Assembly: GCA_937937185.1 (NCBI GenBank)
Contig: CALDCO010000178.1
Span: 1-45,257 of the forward strand
Source: an uncultured Flavobacteriaceae bacterium
GTDB lineage: Bacteria > Bacteroidota > Bacteroidia > Flavobacteriales > Flavobacteriaceae
DNA length: 45,257 nt
Reading direction: 5' to 3'
Under the pieces are notes generated by a model. It was not told where the DNA came from and ran no database searches. It worked only from the letters and a program-made list of their open reading frames with translations. The position numbers and the translations under genes are program-made. Positions 22,234 to 33,886 of this stretch are shown in pieces; position 1 is the stretch's first letter; the number at the start of each line of letters is the position of its first letter.

Positions 22234-23148
22234 ATGCTAAAGCTAAATGTTAAAAATGAAACGTCACGTTTACGAGCTGTAGTTTTAGGAACGGCAGTGA
22301 GTAATGGTCCAACACCAAAAGCTGAAGACTGTTACGATCCTAAAAGTAAATTACATGTATTAGCTGGTACTTATCCTCTAGAGAAGGATATGGTAAAAGA
22401 AATGGAAGCATTAGCAAACGTTTTTAAGAAGTATGGCGTAAGCGTCTTTAGACCAAAAATAATTAAAAATTACAATCAAATATTTTCTAGAGACATTGCT
22501 TTTGTTGTCGATAATAAATTCGTGAAAGCAAATATTTTACCAGATCGAAAACGTGAATATAATGCGATACAACATGTTATTGATGAAATAGACCCGATTA
22601 ATATTCTTACACTTCCTGAAGAATGTCATATAGAAGGTGGCGATGTGATGCCTTGGAACGACTATGTATTTGTAGGAACCTACTCCGGGAAAGACTATCC
22701 CGATTTTATTACCGCAAGAACAAACAAAGCCGCTGTAATTGCCCTGCAAGATCATTTTCCTAACAAAATAGTTAAATCTTTCGAACTAAGAAAGTCTAAT
22801 ACCAACCCTAAAGAAAATGCCTTGCATTTAGATTGTTGTTTTCAGCCAATAGGAACTCATAAAGCCATACTTCATAAAAATGGATTTTTATTAGAAGAGG
22901 ATTACAATTGGTTGGTTAATTATTTTGGAAAGGCGAATGTTTTTGAAATTAATAAAGAAGAAATGTACCATATGAATAGTAATATTTTTTCTATCTCAGA
23001 AAATATTATTATTTCAGAACGAAATTTTACAAGATTAAACACCTGGTTAAAAGCGCAAGGCTTTATTGTTGAAGAAGTGCCTTATGCCGAAATAGCGAAG
23101 CAAGAGGGTTTATTACGCTGTAGTACCTTACCGTTAATTCGAGATTAA
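22234..23148 (+). CDS. Dimethylarginine dimethylaminohydrolase / amidinotransferase-family (guanidino-modifying fold) protein
   Basis: Conserved motifs EECHIEGGDVMPWNDYVFVG, LHLDCCFQPI and a terminal Cys motif LLRCSTLPLIRD. Confidence 0.75.
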   Translation: MLKLNVKNETSRLRAVVLGTAVSNGPTPKAEDCYDPKSKLHVLAGTYPLEKDMVKEMEALANVFKKYGVSVFRPKIIKNYNQIFSRDIAFVVDNKFVKANILPDRKREYNAIQHVIDEIDPINILTLPEECHIEGGDVMPWNDYVFVGTYSGKDYPDFITARTNKAAVIALQDHFPNKIVKSFELRKSNTNPKENALHLDCCFQPIGTHKAILHKNGFLLEEDYNWLVNYFGKANVFEINKEEMYHMNSNIFSISENIIISERNFTRLNTWLKAQGFIVEEVPYAEIAKQEGLLRCSTLPLIRD

Positions 23149-25448
23149 AAACGAAGCTTATAACTTAAATTAGGCGTTATTCCTAAAGAATTATTATCAA
23201 TCTTAGAAATGGAATTGTCTTCGTTTAATAGATAATAGGTGTTAATTGTATTTTTTTGGTTTAGTAAGTTCCATACAGAGAGACCAATAGTGCTATTTAT
23301 AGATTTATTTAGTTTGAGTGAGTAGGTTGTTGAAAAATCGGCTCTAAGGTAATCTCTTAAATTTCTGCTATTGGGTAATTCAAAATTAATTTCATTATTT
23401 ACAACAGGATTTCTTTCATTAGGAATAGTTACCGGAATTCCCGAGTGCCAATTAATTCCTAAGGCAAATTTAAAATTATTTATAGAATAGGTGTTTGCGA
23501 AAGTTATGGCATGATTTATATTTAAAGAGTTTGGAAAACGATTGCCATTATTTAAAGCATTAAAAGTGTAATTGTTATTACTAAAAGAATAGCTTAACCA
23601 AGTAGTGGTGTTTTTAAACTGTTTGTTAATTAAAAAATCTATTCCTTTTACATCATATCTCCCTATTGCATTAACAAATTGAAATTGATTCTGAAAGCCT
23701 TGATTTCTTGTAGTAATCCCATTAACTTGTTTAAAGTAACCTTCTGCACTAATTAAGAGTTTGTTTTTATTATAATGAATACCAATTGAGGCTTGTTTAC
23801 TTTTTATAATGGGGTTTTGTGTGTTATCGGCCAATACCCAACGTCGCTTTTCAACCCCTAAAAAATCGTTTTGACGATCAATAATTTGAGAAGTCGTTTG
23901 GCTTTTAATTTCGGCTAAAACTTCTACTTTAAAATAATCTAAAAACCGCTGGTTAAAACTTAATCTAGGCTCTGTAAGGAAGGTGTTAAATTTAGGGATG
24001 TAGTTGCCTCTTAAGCCTGCTCTTAAATAACTATTTTTATTTTTCGAATGCCATTTAATTTCAGTGTAGGCAGAGTGATTTCTAAGTACTCTTTTTATAT
24101 TACTTCTAAAAACAGGGTTATTAACATCTTCCAGATTAGTAATACCCACCTCAAAAAACTGATAGCCACTTATCCAATTTAAAGCCTCTCCTAATTTATA
24201 ATTGGTTTGAAATTTAATTCCGGTATCTAATACTTCATTTTTTTGGATTAATCGTTGGTCATTAATCACATCGAAATTAATAGCGTCAAGTCGGTAATTA
24301 GATAAATAGAGTTGAAAATTAGTTTTAAAAGCATTAGACCATTCCCTGTTATATGATAATCCGGTAACTAAATTTTGCTGTTCAATACCACTATTTAAAG
24401 TGCTTGTGGTATTGGCGTTTTCATCACTTTCGGTATAATTAAGGGTGTTAAAGGTGTTTAAGAAATTAAATCTTATCTTATCTTTATTAGAAATATCGTA
24501 CAATAGTTTTCCGCCTAAATCGTAAAAATAAAAGGCTTCGTTTGTTGCAATCGTTCTATTATTTCTTGAACTATTGTTAATATCGGTGTCTTGAAAAACA
24601 CGTTTAAAGTATTGGTTATAAGTTGGGGTTTCAATAAAATCTGTCATCGAACGGCGAGCGGTTAATTGCAGTTCTAATTTTTTATTTAACGGTAATTTCG
24701 TGAACGCATCAAAATAAATAAGATTTAAGCCCGCACCAGTCGATATCGAATCATTTAAAGTACGATCAAGTTCGATATCTATAGTGCTAGATACACTTTC
24801 ACCATGCGATGCACTAGTGCCATTTTTAGACAATACCACTCTATTGGTTAAATAAGTACTAAAAGCAGAGATTAGACCAAAAAAATGACCGGATTGATAA
24901 ATTTTTATACCATCCCATAGAATTAAATTTTGGTCGTGTGTGCCCCCTCTAACATTAATATTAGAAATGGTTTCATTAGCACTTAAAACCCCTGGTACAG
25001 CCTGAATGGTTTGTAAAATATCGGGTTCGGTAAGTCCTGGAAGAATATTAAATTTTTCTGGCTTAATAATAATATTCCCATTGCTGTCTTTTAAGACACT
25101 TTGAGTTAAATAGTTAGACACTATAATTTCATCAAGTAGCTGAATGCTTGGTTGCGATTTTTTTTTTCTAATGGGTTTTATAGAAATGTAACGTTTGTCT
25201 AATATTTTAAATTCAACCTGTGTTTGCGTTTCTATATAACTAAGCTTATCTTTTAAGGAAAGATTGTTTGAAGGTGCTAGGCATTTTAAATCATTAATAG
25301 TACTATTCGCATAAGAAAAACGAACACGATGTTGTTCTTCTATGGCGTTTATTATTGAAATTAAAGATTGCTTTTCTTTTATCTGTGCATAGGTTGTGGT
25401 GCAAAAACTAAAAATTAATAGAAAAGCAACAACCTGCCTTTTAATCAC
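23145..25448 (-). CDS. TonB-dependent outer-membrane receptor with N-terminal STN signalling domain (FecA-like)
   Basis: Signal peptide; STN-like LISIINAIEEQHRVRFSYANSTIND; plug domain PDILQTIQAVPGVLSANETISNINVRGGTHDQNLILWDGIKIY; C-terminal aromatic end NLSYKLRF. Confidence 0.9.
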   Translation of the reverse strand: MIKRQVVAFLLIFSFCTTTYAQIKEKQSLISIINAIEEQHRVRFSYANSTINDLKCLAPSNNLSLKDKLSYIETQTQVEFKILDKRYISIKPIRKKKSQPSIQLLDEIIVSNYLTQSVLKDSNGNIIIKPEKFNILPGLTEPDILQTIQAVPGVLSANETISNINVRGGTHDQNLILWDGIKIYQSGHFFGLISAFSTYLTNRVVLSKNGTSASHGESVSSTIDIELDRTLNDSISTGAGLNLIYFDAFTKLPLNKKLELQLTARRSMTDFIETPTYNQYFKRVFQDTDINNSSRNNRTIATNEAFYFYDLGGKLLYDISNKDKIRFNFLNTFNTLNYTESDENANTTSTLNSGIEQQNLVTGLSYNREWSNAFKTNFQLYLSNYRLDAINFDVINDQRLIQKNEVLDTGIKFQTNYKLGEALNWISGYQFFEVGITNLEDVNNPVFRSNIKRVLRNHSAYTEIKWHSKNKNSYLRAGLRGNYIPKFNTFLTEPRLSFNQRFLDYFKVEVLAEIKSQTTSQIIDRQNDFLGVEKRRWVLADNTQNPIIKSKQASIGIHYNKNKLLISAEGYFKQVNGITTRNQGFQNQFQFVNAIGRYDVKGIDFLINKQFKNTTTWLSYSFSNNNYTFNALNNGNRFPNSLNINHAITFANTYSINNFKFALGINWHSGIPVTIPNERNPVVNNEINFELPNSRNLRDYLRADFSTTYSLKLNKSINSTIGLSVWNLLNQKNTINTYYLLNEDNSISKIDNNSLGITPNLSYKLRF

Positions 25449-26355
25449 GCTTTAAAATTATTGTATTGCCTTTTTTTACGTAGGTTAATTGCAAGGGAGC
25501 AGTTATAGACTTTAAAGAAGTTTCGAGATTTGTATGAGAAAAACCACCAGTAAATAATTGATCTTTATCTACATTTATAGTAGCGATTTTAATATTGTAT
25601 TGCCTTTCCAATTCAGCAATAACTTCGCGGTAAGGAATACTATTAAAAATACTTTCGTTTTCTAACCAAAGCGGGCTTTTATAGTTCGTTTTATTTTGAG
25701 GGCTAATCTCATCTTTTAATACTAAAAAACGATTGCCAGGTTTAAGTTTTACCTCATTACCCTTATAAGTAACACCTACGAGACCTTCGTAGCAAACTAC
25801 TTCAAAATAATTTTCGCGCGTTTTTACATTAAACTCGGTACCATAAACAGTAATGATGCCGTGACTGGTATTCACGTTAAATGTTGCGCCTTTGGCCACA
25901 TTAAAAAACGCTTCGCCTTTAAGTGATACGTTACGATTGGTATCCCACTTTTTTTCACTAAAGGTTAGAGAAGATAAACTATTAAGATTAACGATAGAAT
26001 GATCGGGTAATTTTATTTCATCCTTTTGGGCAACCATAGTAGTAAAAGAAGATTCTGGATTATATGTAAATTTATAAATACCAAAGCAAATCACAAAGAT
26101 GGCCGCGGTTTTCGACAAAATGCTTAACCAGTTTTTAGAAATTTGACGTTTCTTAGATTGGATGGCTTTTTTAAGTGCTTTGAATTCAGCTTCACTACTA
26201 AATACAGGCGTTTCTAATGTTTCGGTATGCTTAGAAATTTTTGTTAGCGTTTCATAATCATCAAGCAATTTAAATGCTTCCAATTCTTCAGCATTTAAAT
26301 CATGATCTAACCATTTTTTTACTAAGTATTCTTTTTCCATTGTTTCCATAATCAA
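25441..26355 (-). CDS. FecR-family anti-sigma factor
   Basis: One TM helix (LSKTAAIFVICFGIYKF); FecR-like VNLNSLSSLTFSEKKWDTNRNVSLKGEAFFNVAKG...FNVNTSHGIITVYGTEFNVKTREN. Confidence 0.92.
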   Translation of the reverse strand: MIMETMEKEYLVKKWLDHDLNAEELEAFKLLDDYETLTKISKHTETLETPVFSSEAEFKALKKAIQSKKRQISKNWLSILSKTAAIFVICFGIYKFTYNPESSFTTMVAQKDEIKLPDHSIVNLNSLSSLTFSEKKWDTNRNVSLKGEAFFNVAKGATFNVNTSHGIITVYGTEFNVKTRENYFEVVCYEGLVGVTYKGNEVKLKPGNRFLVLKDEISPQNKTNYKSPLWLENESIFNSIPYREVIAELERQYNIKIATINVDKDQLFTGGFSHTNLETSLKSITAPLQLTYVKKGNTIILKRD

Positions 26356-26638
26356 CTATATAACAACTAAAGGTCTAAAAAACCTACCTTTTGTAATCAT
26401 AAATTATATGATAAGATGTTATAAAAATAGGATTTCTAGAGTAATAAGCCGAATTAATGCTGCTCTTTTTAACATAATACTAAGATTTAAACCGTTAATG
26501 CCATGTTATTTAGCTTAATATTGGCTAAACAATGGCTTTTCTTTTTCTTAAAAAACAGAAAAAAATAATGTTTAGTTGTAGGAGTTTAACCGTTTTAGTA
26601 TTGAAAAAAGTTTAAACCACTTCTTAAAAATAGTAATA

Positions 26639-27154
26639 CTATAGTTCATCAATGGTCTCTCTTAATTTTTTAAGCGCACCGTAAATTCGTTTTTCTACAG
26701 CTTTAGTGCTAATGCCTAATAACTCGCTAATTTCTTTAAATCGTTTGCCTTCAACTCGATTCATTAAAAAAGCTACCCGCTGTGCTTCAGTTAAATTACG
26801 AATAGCTGTATTTATTTTTAATTGATACTCTTTTTCTTCCATTAAAAATTCAGGGCTTTCAAAAGTATGAGATTTGGGCTTAGTTTCTTTAAATTTTAAA
26901 ACCACTTTTTGATGCTTCGTTTCATTTAGCATCATATTGTTAGCAGTAGTAAATAAAAAAGATTTTGCTTTTTGGGGGCTTATTTTTTCACAGTTTTCCC
27001 AGAGTTTAATAAAAGCATCTTGAACTTTGTCTCTAGGGTTCAAAGCATTTCCAAATTTATAATATAAAAAGTTATTTAAATCTTTTGAGTATTTTTTGAA
27101 AAGCGAAGCAAATAGGTGATCTTCACAAATGTTATCATGCAATGATTTGCTCAT
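26639..27154 (-). CDS. RNA polymerase sigma-70 factor, ECF subfamily (FecI-like)
   Basis: Region 2 FLYYKFGNALNPRDKVQDAFIKLWEN; region 4 TEAQRVAFLMNRVEGKRFKEISELLGISTKAVEKRIYGALKKLRE. Confidence 0.93.
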   Translation of the reverse strand: MSKSLHDNICEDHLFASLFKKYSKDLNNFLYYKFGNALNPRDKVQDAFIKLWENCEKISPQKAKSFLFTTANNMMLNETKHQKVVLKFKETKPKSHTFESPEFLMEEKEYQLKINTAIRNLTEAQRVAFLMNRVEGKRFKEISELLGISTKAVEKRIYGALKKLRETIDEL

Positions 27155-27301
27155 AAAATAAAATTAATATCTGTTAAAACTAAAAAAATTAAATTTAATG
27201 GTAGGAGTTTTTAGTTTGTAATTGTTCTATTTATAGGAACGCATCATAAACGATTGTTGTGCTCTAAAGAATATTATTTATTAATCCAAAAATAGTTTAA
27301 A

Positions 27302-28789
<1,488 letters not shown>

Positions 28790-28900
28790 ATTATGCTAGT
28801 CCCCTTATATTAATGCTAAATAAAAAGCAAAATAGATTAATTAACGGTTTTAATTTTTAGTCATTTTACAAACCAGAGTATTGTTGCTTTTATTTGCTAA

Positions 28901-28932
28901 AAACGCTATCAAAATTTGATAGCGTTTTTTTT
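28901..28932 (+). terminator. Terminator after the poly-Asp lipoprotein gene
   Basis: aaacgctatcaaaatttgatagcgtttttttt, near-perfect palindrome plus T run. Confidence 0.85.
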
Positions 28933-29099
28933 ATGCTATTATTTTTAGAATGGTACTTTTAAAGTTAAAATGCTACAAGCTACTTAGTATTAATAATGCC
29001 ATGCAAAACCTACAAGAGAAGCATTTTAAACATTGTATTTAAGTACAGAAAAACAAAATATTTCTTTACTTTTGTGTCCTTAAAAATGCACAAAGAGCC

Positions 29100-30428
29100 A
29101 TGTTCAATAATTTAAGTGATAAATTAGATAAAGCGTTTCATGTTTTAAAAGGACATGGAAGTATTACAGAAGTAAATGTTGCTGAAACATTAAAAGAAGT
29201 TCGTAGGGCCTTACTAGATGCCGATGTCAACTTTAAAATAGCCAAAGAATTTACCAATCGCGTCAAAGAAAAGGCATTAGGGCAAAATGTATTAACGACC
29301 CTACAGCCTGGGCAGTTAATGGTTAAAATTGTTAAAGACGAGTTAACCGAGTTAATGGGCGGCGATGCAGCAGGTATTAATTTATCTGGCACGCCAAGTG
29401 TTATTTTAATGTCTGGTTTACAAGGGTCTGGTAAAACAACATTTTCTGGTAAGCTGGCTAATTTTTTAAAGAATAAAAAAACAAAGAAACCCTTATTAGT
29501 AGCTTGTGATGTGTATCGTCCTGCTGCAATAGATCAATTACATGTGGTAGGCGATCAAATAGGAGTAGAAGTCTTTAGCGATCGAGGAAATAACGATCCA
29601 GTGGCCATTTCTCAAGCCGGCATTGCTCATGCTAAGGCAAATGGTCATAATGTTGTTATTATAGATACCGCAGGACGTTTAGCCGTAGATGAGGCTATGA
29701 TGACCGAAATCTCCAATATACACAAGGCGATTCAACCTCAAGAAACCTTATTTGTTGTCGATTCTATGACTGGGCAAGATGCTGTAAATACCGCTAAAGC
29801 ATTTAATGATGTTTTGAATTTTGATGGCGTTATTCTTACAAAATTAGATGGCGATACTCGAGGAGGAGCTGCCATAACAATTAAATCGGTGGTAAATAAA
29901 CCAATCAAGTTTATTGGTACTGGAGAAAAAATGGAGGCCATCGATGTGTTTTATCCTTCTCGTATGGCAGATCGAATCTTGGGAATGGGAGATGTGGTTT
30001 CTCTTGTAGAAAGAGCTCAAGAACAGTTTGATGAAGAAGAGGCAAGAAAACTTCAAAAGAAAATTGCAAAAAATCAATTTGGATTTGATGATTTTCTAAA
30101 ACAGATTCAGCAAATCAAGAAAATGGGGAATATGAAAGACCTTATTGGAATGATTCCCGGTGCAGGAAAAATGATGAAAGATATCGATATCGATGATGAT
30201 GCTTTTAAGCACATAGAAGCAATCATTCACTCCATGACGGTAAAAGAACGTACTAATCCTTCTATAATAAATGCAAGTCGAAAGAAAAGAATAGGTAAGG
30301 GGTCGGGAACTTCTGTACAACAAGTGAACCAATTGTTAAAGCAGTTCGACCAAATGAGCAAGATGATGAAAATGATGCAAGGTGGTGGCGGTAAAAGAAT
30401 GATGAATGCTATGAGAGGCATGCGTTAA
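29100..30428 (+). CDS. ffh: Signal recognition particle protein Ffh
   Basis: MSGLQGSGKTTFSGKLANFLK, VACDVYRPAAIDQL, DTAGRL; Met-rich C-terminal M domain. Confidence 0.97.
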   Translation: MFNNLSDKLDKAFHVLKGHGSITEVNVAETLKEVRRALLDADVNFKIAKEFTNRVKEKALGQNVLTTLQPGQLMVKIVKDELTELMGGDAAGINLSGTPSVILMSGLQGSGKTTFSGKLANFLKNKKTKKPLLVACDVYRPAAIDQLHVVGDQIGVEVFSDRGNNDPVAISQAGIAHAKANGHNVVIIDTAGRLAVDEAMMTEISNIHKAIQPQETLFVVDSMTGQDAVNTAKAFNDVLNFDGVILTKLDGDTRGGAAITIKSVVNKPIKFIGTGEKMEAIDVFYPSRMADRILGMGDVVSLVERAQEQFDEEEARKLQKKIAKNQFGFDDFLKQIQQIKKMGNMKDLIGMIPGAGKMMKDIDIDDDAFKHIEAIIHSMTVKERTNPSIINASRKKRIGKGSGTSVQQVNQLLKQFDQMSKMMKMMQGGGGKRMMNAMRGMR

Positions 30429-30445
30429 GATTAAAAACTAAAAAA

Positions 30446-30570
30446 ATGAAGCCTCATCGAGCCTTTCGACTGTCGCTCAAGACTAGCTAAATTCGAGAAG
30501 GATTAAATATTAAGACGATTCAAAATAGGTCTCGTTTCGAGACTTTGGGAGCGTCGACCAGACATAAAAC
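30446..30570. repeat. Structured intergenic element between ffh and folD
   Basis: Contains perfect hairpin gtctcg-ttt-cgagac (30529-30543) and catcgagcctttcgactgtcgctcaagac, resembling flavobacterial intergenic repeat families. Confidence 0.4.
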
Positions 30571-30581
30571 ACACTCTAAGA

Positions 30582-31469
30582 ATGACTATACTAGACGGGA
30601 AAAAAGTAAGCAACGACATTAAGGATGAAATTACTATTGAGGTAAAGAAAATGAAAGAGAATGGGGAAAAAGTACCTCATTTGGCAGCAGTAATTGTAGG
30701 TAATGATGGTGCTAGTTTAACTTATGTGGGTAGTAAAGTGAGATCTTGTGAACGCGTGGGGTTTGAGTCTACCATGGTGAGACTCTCTAATACCACTAGT
30801 GAAGTAGAGTTATTAGATAAAATAGAAGAACTTAACAATAATGACGATATCGATGGTTTTATTATTCAATTGCCATTGCCCCCACAAATTAATACTCAAA
30901 AAGTATTAATGGCTGTACATCCCGATAAAGATGTAGATGGGTTTCATCCAATGAATTTTGGTAAAATGGCTCTAGATATGTCTACATTTATTCCTGCCAC
31001 TCCTTTTGGTATTTTAGAACTATTAGATCGTTATGGGGTAGAAACAAAAGGAAAGCATACGGTTGTTATTGGGCGTTCTCATATTGTTGGGCGTCCTATG
31101 AGTATATTAATGGGAAGAAAAGGGTTTCCTGGAAATTCTACAGTCACTCTAACACATAGTCATACTAAAAATATTACTCAAATAACTTCTCAGGCAGACA
31201 TTATCATTTCGGCTTTGGGTGTGCCAAATTTCTTAAAAGCTGAAATGATTAAAGACGATGCCGTTATTATAGATGTTGGAATAACCAGAGTTCCTGATGA
31301 CAGTGCAGCTAGGGGCTATATTATAACTGGTGATGTAGATTTTGATAATGTGAGTAAAAAGGCAAGTTATATTACTCCAGTACCAGGAGGTGTTGGCCCT
31401 ATGACTATTGCTATGCTGCTTAAAAACACATTATTAGCAAGAGAGCGACATAGAGCTTATTCTAAATAA
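30582..31469 (+). CDS. folD: Bifunctional methylenetetrahydrofolate dehydrogenase / methenyltetrahydrofolate cyclohydrolase
   Basis: DGKKVSNDIKDEI...GFIIQLPLPPQIN...VVIGRSHIVGRPMSILMGRK...TPVPGGVGPMTIAMLL. Confidence 0.97.
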   Translation: MTILDGKKVSNDIKDEITIEVKKMKENGEKVPHLAAVIVGNDGASLTYVGSKVRSCERVGFESTMVRLSNTTSEVELLDKIEELNNNDDIDGFIIQLPLPPQINTQKVLMAVHPDKDVDGFHPMNFGKMALDMSTFIPATPFGILELLDRYGVETKGKHTVVIGRSHIVGRPMSILMGRKGFPGNSTVTLTHSHTKNITQITSQADIIISALGVPNFLKAEMIKDDAVIIDVGITRVPDDSAARGYIITGDVDFDNVSKKASYITPVPGGVGPMTIAMLLKNTLLARERHRAYSK

Positions 31470-31762
31470 GAGTTAAAGACAACTAGGTTTTTAATAAGTA
31501 TTTTATGATGATGTTAGCAAGCGCTGTTTTTTGTCTAACACGTTGATATTTTATGTTAATTTAGCTACAAACCCTCAGATCTAACTCAGGGATTAAATTT
31601 AAAAAACCAAGACATTTTAAAATTAACCTTAAGAATGATATCCCCTTTAAAATCAAAATAATAACATATTTGTAGTGTATATCTACTTAAAAAAGATATA
31701 TTTGTTCTATCTCTCCTTGTTGTGTAATTTAAAATGAAGTTCATGACTTCAACCTATTTGAA

Positions 31763-32545
31763 ATGTGTTTTCAATTAAGCTTGCCTAATGGTGTGCTGCA
31801 AATAAGTATGTTTAGTTTAGAGCATATTATACCAGTTATATTGTGTGTTGTGTTGGGAGCTACACTCATTGCTTATGCCAATTTAAGATTGGATATTGAC
31901 CAACAGAAAAAACTGTTTAGTCGCTTAGGCTGGTTTGTCTGTCTTAGTGTTGTAGCGTTTCACATCAATTTATTAATGTCTGGACGTTATGATATTAAAG
32001 TAGATTTACCACTCTTTTTGTGTAGTTTTATGGCCATTTTTATTCCTGTTTTTACTTCAACTAGAAAGTACTGGCTTTATGAAATATTTGTGTTTTGGAT
32101 TATAGCAGGAACCACTCAAGGTATTATTACTCCAGATGTTGGCGGCGTGTTTCCGGATTTTGAATATTTTAGATATTGGATTGTCCATTTAGGGCTTTAT
32201 ATAATAATATTTTATGCGATTATCGTTTTTAAAATGAGGCCCAAATTAACTAGTGTCTTTAAAGCTGTTGTAGGTATACAATTTTACATTATATTGATGG
32301 CTTTTATCAACTACTTTTTAGATTCAAATTATTCGTATTTAAGTCGTAAACCTGTATCGGCTTCGATTTTAGATTATTTTGGAGAATGGCCCACATATCT
32401 TGTTGTGGTAGAATTATTGGTTATTCCTTATTTTTTATTAATTTATTTTTTCTTTCAAATCACCAATAAAAAAAAGAATCATAAAGGAATTAAATCAAAA
32501 AAAAACCTTAATATGTTTCTGTTTTTTAACAGCTTATCAAAGTAG
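31763..32545 (+). CDS. TIGR02206/YwaF-like multi-TM membrane protein (true start possibly 31808, MFSLEHIIPV)
   Basis: About six hydrophobic segments; motif PLFLCSFMAIFIP...QGIITPDVGGVFPDFEYFRYWIVHLGLY. Confidence 0.7.
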   Translation: MCFQLSLPNGVLQISMFSLEHIIPVILCVVLGATLIAYANLRLDIDQQKKLFSRLGWFVCLSVVAFHINLLMSGRYDIKVDLPLFLCSFMAIFIPVFTSTRKYWLYEIFVFWIIAGTTQGIITPDVGGVFPDFEYFRYWIVHLGLYIIIFYAIIVFKMRPKLTSVFKAVVGIQFYIILMAFINYFLDSNYSYLSRKPVSASILDYFGEWPTYLVVVELLVIPYFLLIYFFFQITNKKKNHKGIKSKKNLNMFLFFNSLSK

Positions 32546-32548
32546 AGA

Positions 32549-33820
32549 TTATAAGTGTTCTAAAATTCGTTCTAGAGCCATCCCTCTGGAACCTTTAATT
32601 AATACAGTAGCATTATTAATAGGTTTCATTTTTGTGATGCAATCATTAAAAGTTTTAAACGTCGACGTTTTTTCAGAATTGCTGGTTGTGGCACTAAAAT
32701 TTTCGCCCACTAATATAATTCGACTTATTTTCAATGATAGTGCATAATTTACAATATTTTGGTGTTCAGCTTTAGCCTCTTTTCCTAGTTCAAACATGTC
32801 TCCTAAAATAGCTATTTTGTTTTCACGGTCTAGCTTATCGAGGTTTAATAAAGCGGCAGACATACTCGTTGGGTTAGCATTATAAGCGTCTAATATGATT
32901 TGATTGGTCTCTTTTTGAATTATTTGAGACCTGTTATTGCTAGGTGAATAATTTTCTATAGCCTTCTTAATTTTGGAGTGCGCCACTTTAAAATAGGAAG
33001 CCATACATATTGCAGCCGCTATATTATTGTAATTGTAGCTTCCAATTAAACGACTTGATATTATCGCGTTATTAAAGGATACACTTACAAATGGTTGGCT
33101 ATTAGTGTCGCTAATAAGAACATCGGCTTCTTTGTGACCAAAAGTATAACTCATGCCGCCAAGAGCGTGTTTAACTTGTAGCTCGTCTGCTTTATTTATA
33201 AATAGTAATTTGCCGTGCTTCATCACATAATTATAAAGCTCTGTTTTTCCTTTAATGACGCCTTCTATACTGCCAAATCCTTCTAAATGCGCTTTGCCAA
33301 AGTTGGTGATATACCCAAAATTAGGCATGGCAATAGTGCATAAAAAACCAATTTCACCTAAATGGTTTGCGCCCATTTCTACAATGCCTATCTCAGTATC
33401 TTTATCCATAGAAAGAAGCGTTAATGGGACACCTATGTGGTTATTTAAATTGCCTTTAGTCGCCGTTGTTTTATATTTTTGAGACAATACAGCATTAATT
33501 AGTTCTTTGGTTGTTGTTTTGCCATTGCTCCCTGTTAATGCTATGATTGGGATGTTTAGATAAGTACGATGAAAACGAGACAAATCTTGTAAAGTTTTTA
33601 AAACATCTTTAACCAATATCATTTTATTTGATGTCTTGTATTTTGGATCGTCTATAACAGCATATTTAGCCCCTTTTGTGAGTGCATTTTCGGCAAATAA
33701 ATTGGCATTAAACTGATCTCCTTTTAAGGCGAAAAAAAGATCGTCTTTCATTATTTTCCTTGTATCAGTAGAGATTTTGGTGCACTTTAAAAAAAGCGCA
33801 TGAAGAGATTTAATTGTCAT
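32549..33820 (-). CDS. murF: UDP-N-acetylmuramoyl-tripeptide--D-alanyl-D-alanine ligase (ORF extends to 33850; start proposed at MTIKSLHALF)
   Basis: ALTGSNGKTTTKELINAVLSQKY...EMGANHLGEIGFLC...LDAYNANPTSMSAAL. Confidence 0.93.
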   Translation of the reverse strand: MTIKSLHALFLKCTKISTDTRKIMKDDLFFALKGDQFNANLFAENALTKGAKYAVIDDPKYKTSNKMILVKDVLKTLQDLSRFHRTYLNIPIIALTGSNGKTTTKELINAVLSQKYKTTATKGNLNNHIGVPLTLLSMDKDTEIGIVEMGANHLGEIGFLCTIAMPNFGYITNFGKAHLEGFGSIEGVIKGKTELYNYVMKHGKLLFINKADELQVKHALGGMSYTFGHKEADVLISDTNSQPFVSVSFNNAIISSRLIGSYNYNNIAAAICMASYFKVAHSKIKKAIENYSPSNNRSQIIQKETNQIILDAYNANPTSMSAALLNLDKLDRENKIAILGDMFELGKEAKAEHQNIVNYALSLKISRIILVGENFSATTSNSEKTSTFKTFNDCITKMKPINNATVLIKGSRGMALERILEHL

Positions 33821-33831
33821 AAAATAAAAGT

Positions 33832-33865
33832 ATAAAAAAAGTCCTAACAACAGGTGTTAGGACTT
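33832..33865 (-). terminator. Terminator of gldJ (minus strand)
   Basis: Minus strand aagtcctaaca-cctgt-tgttaggactt followed by a T run. Confidence 0.85.
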
Positions 33866-33886
33866 GTAATTTATATAGAATAAATA

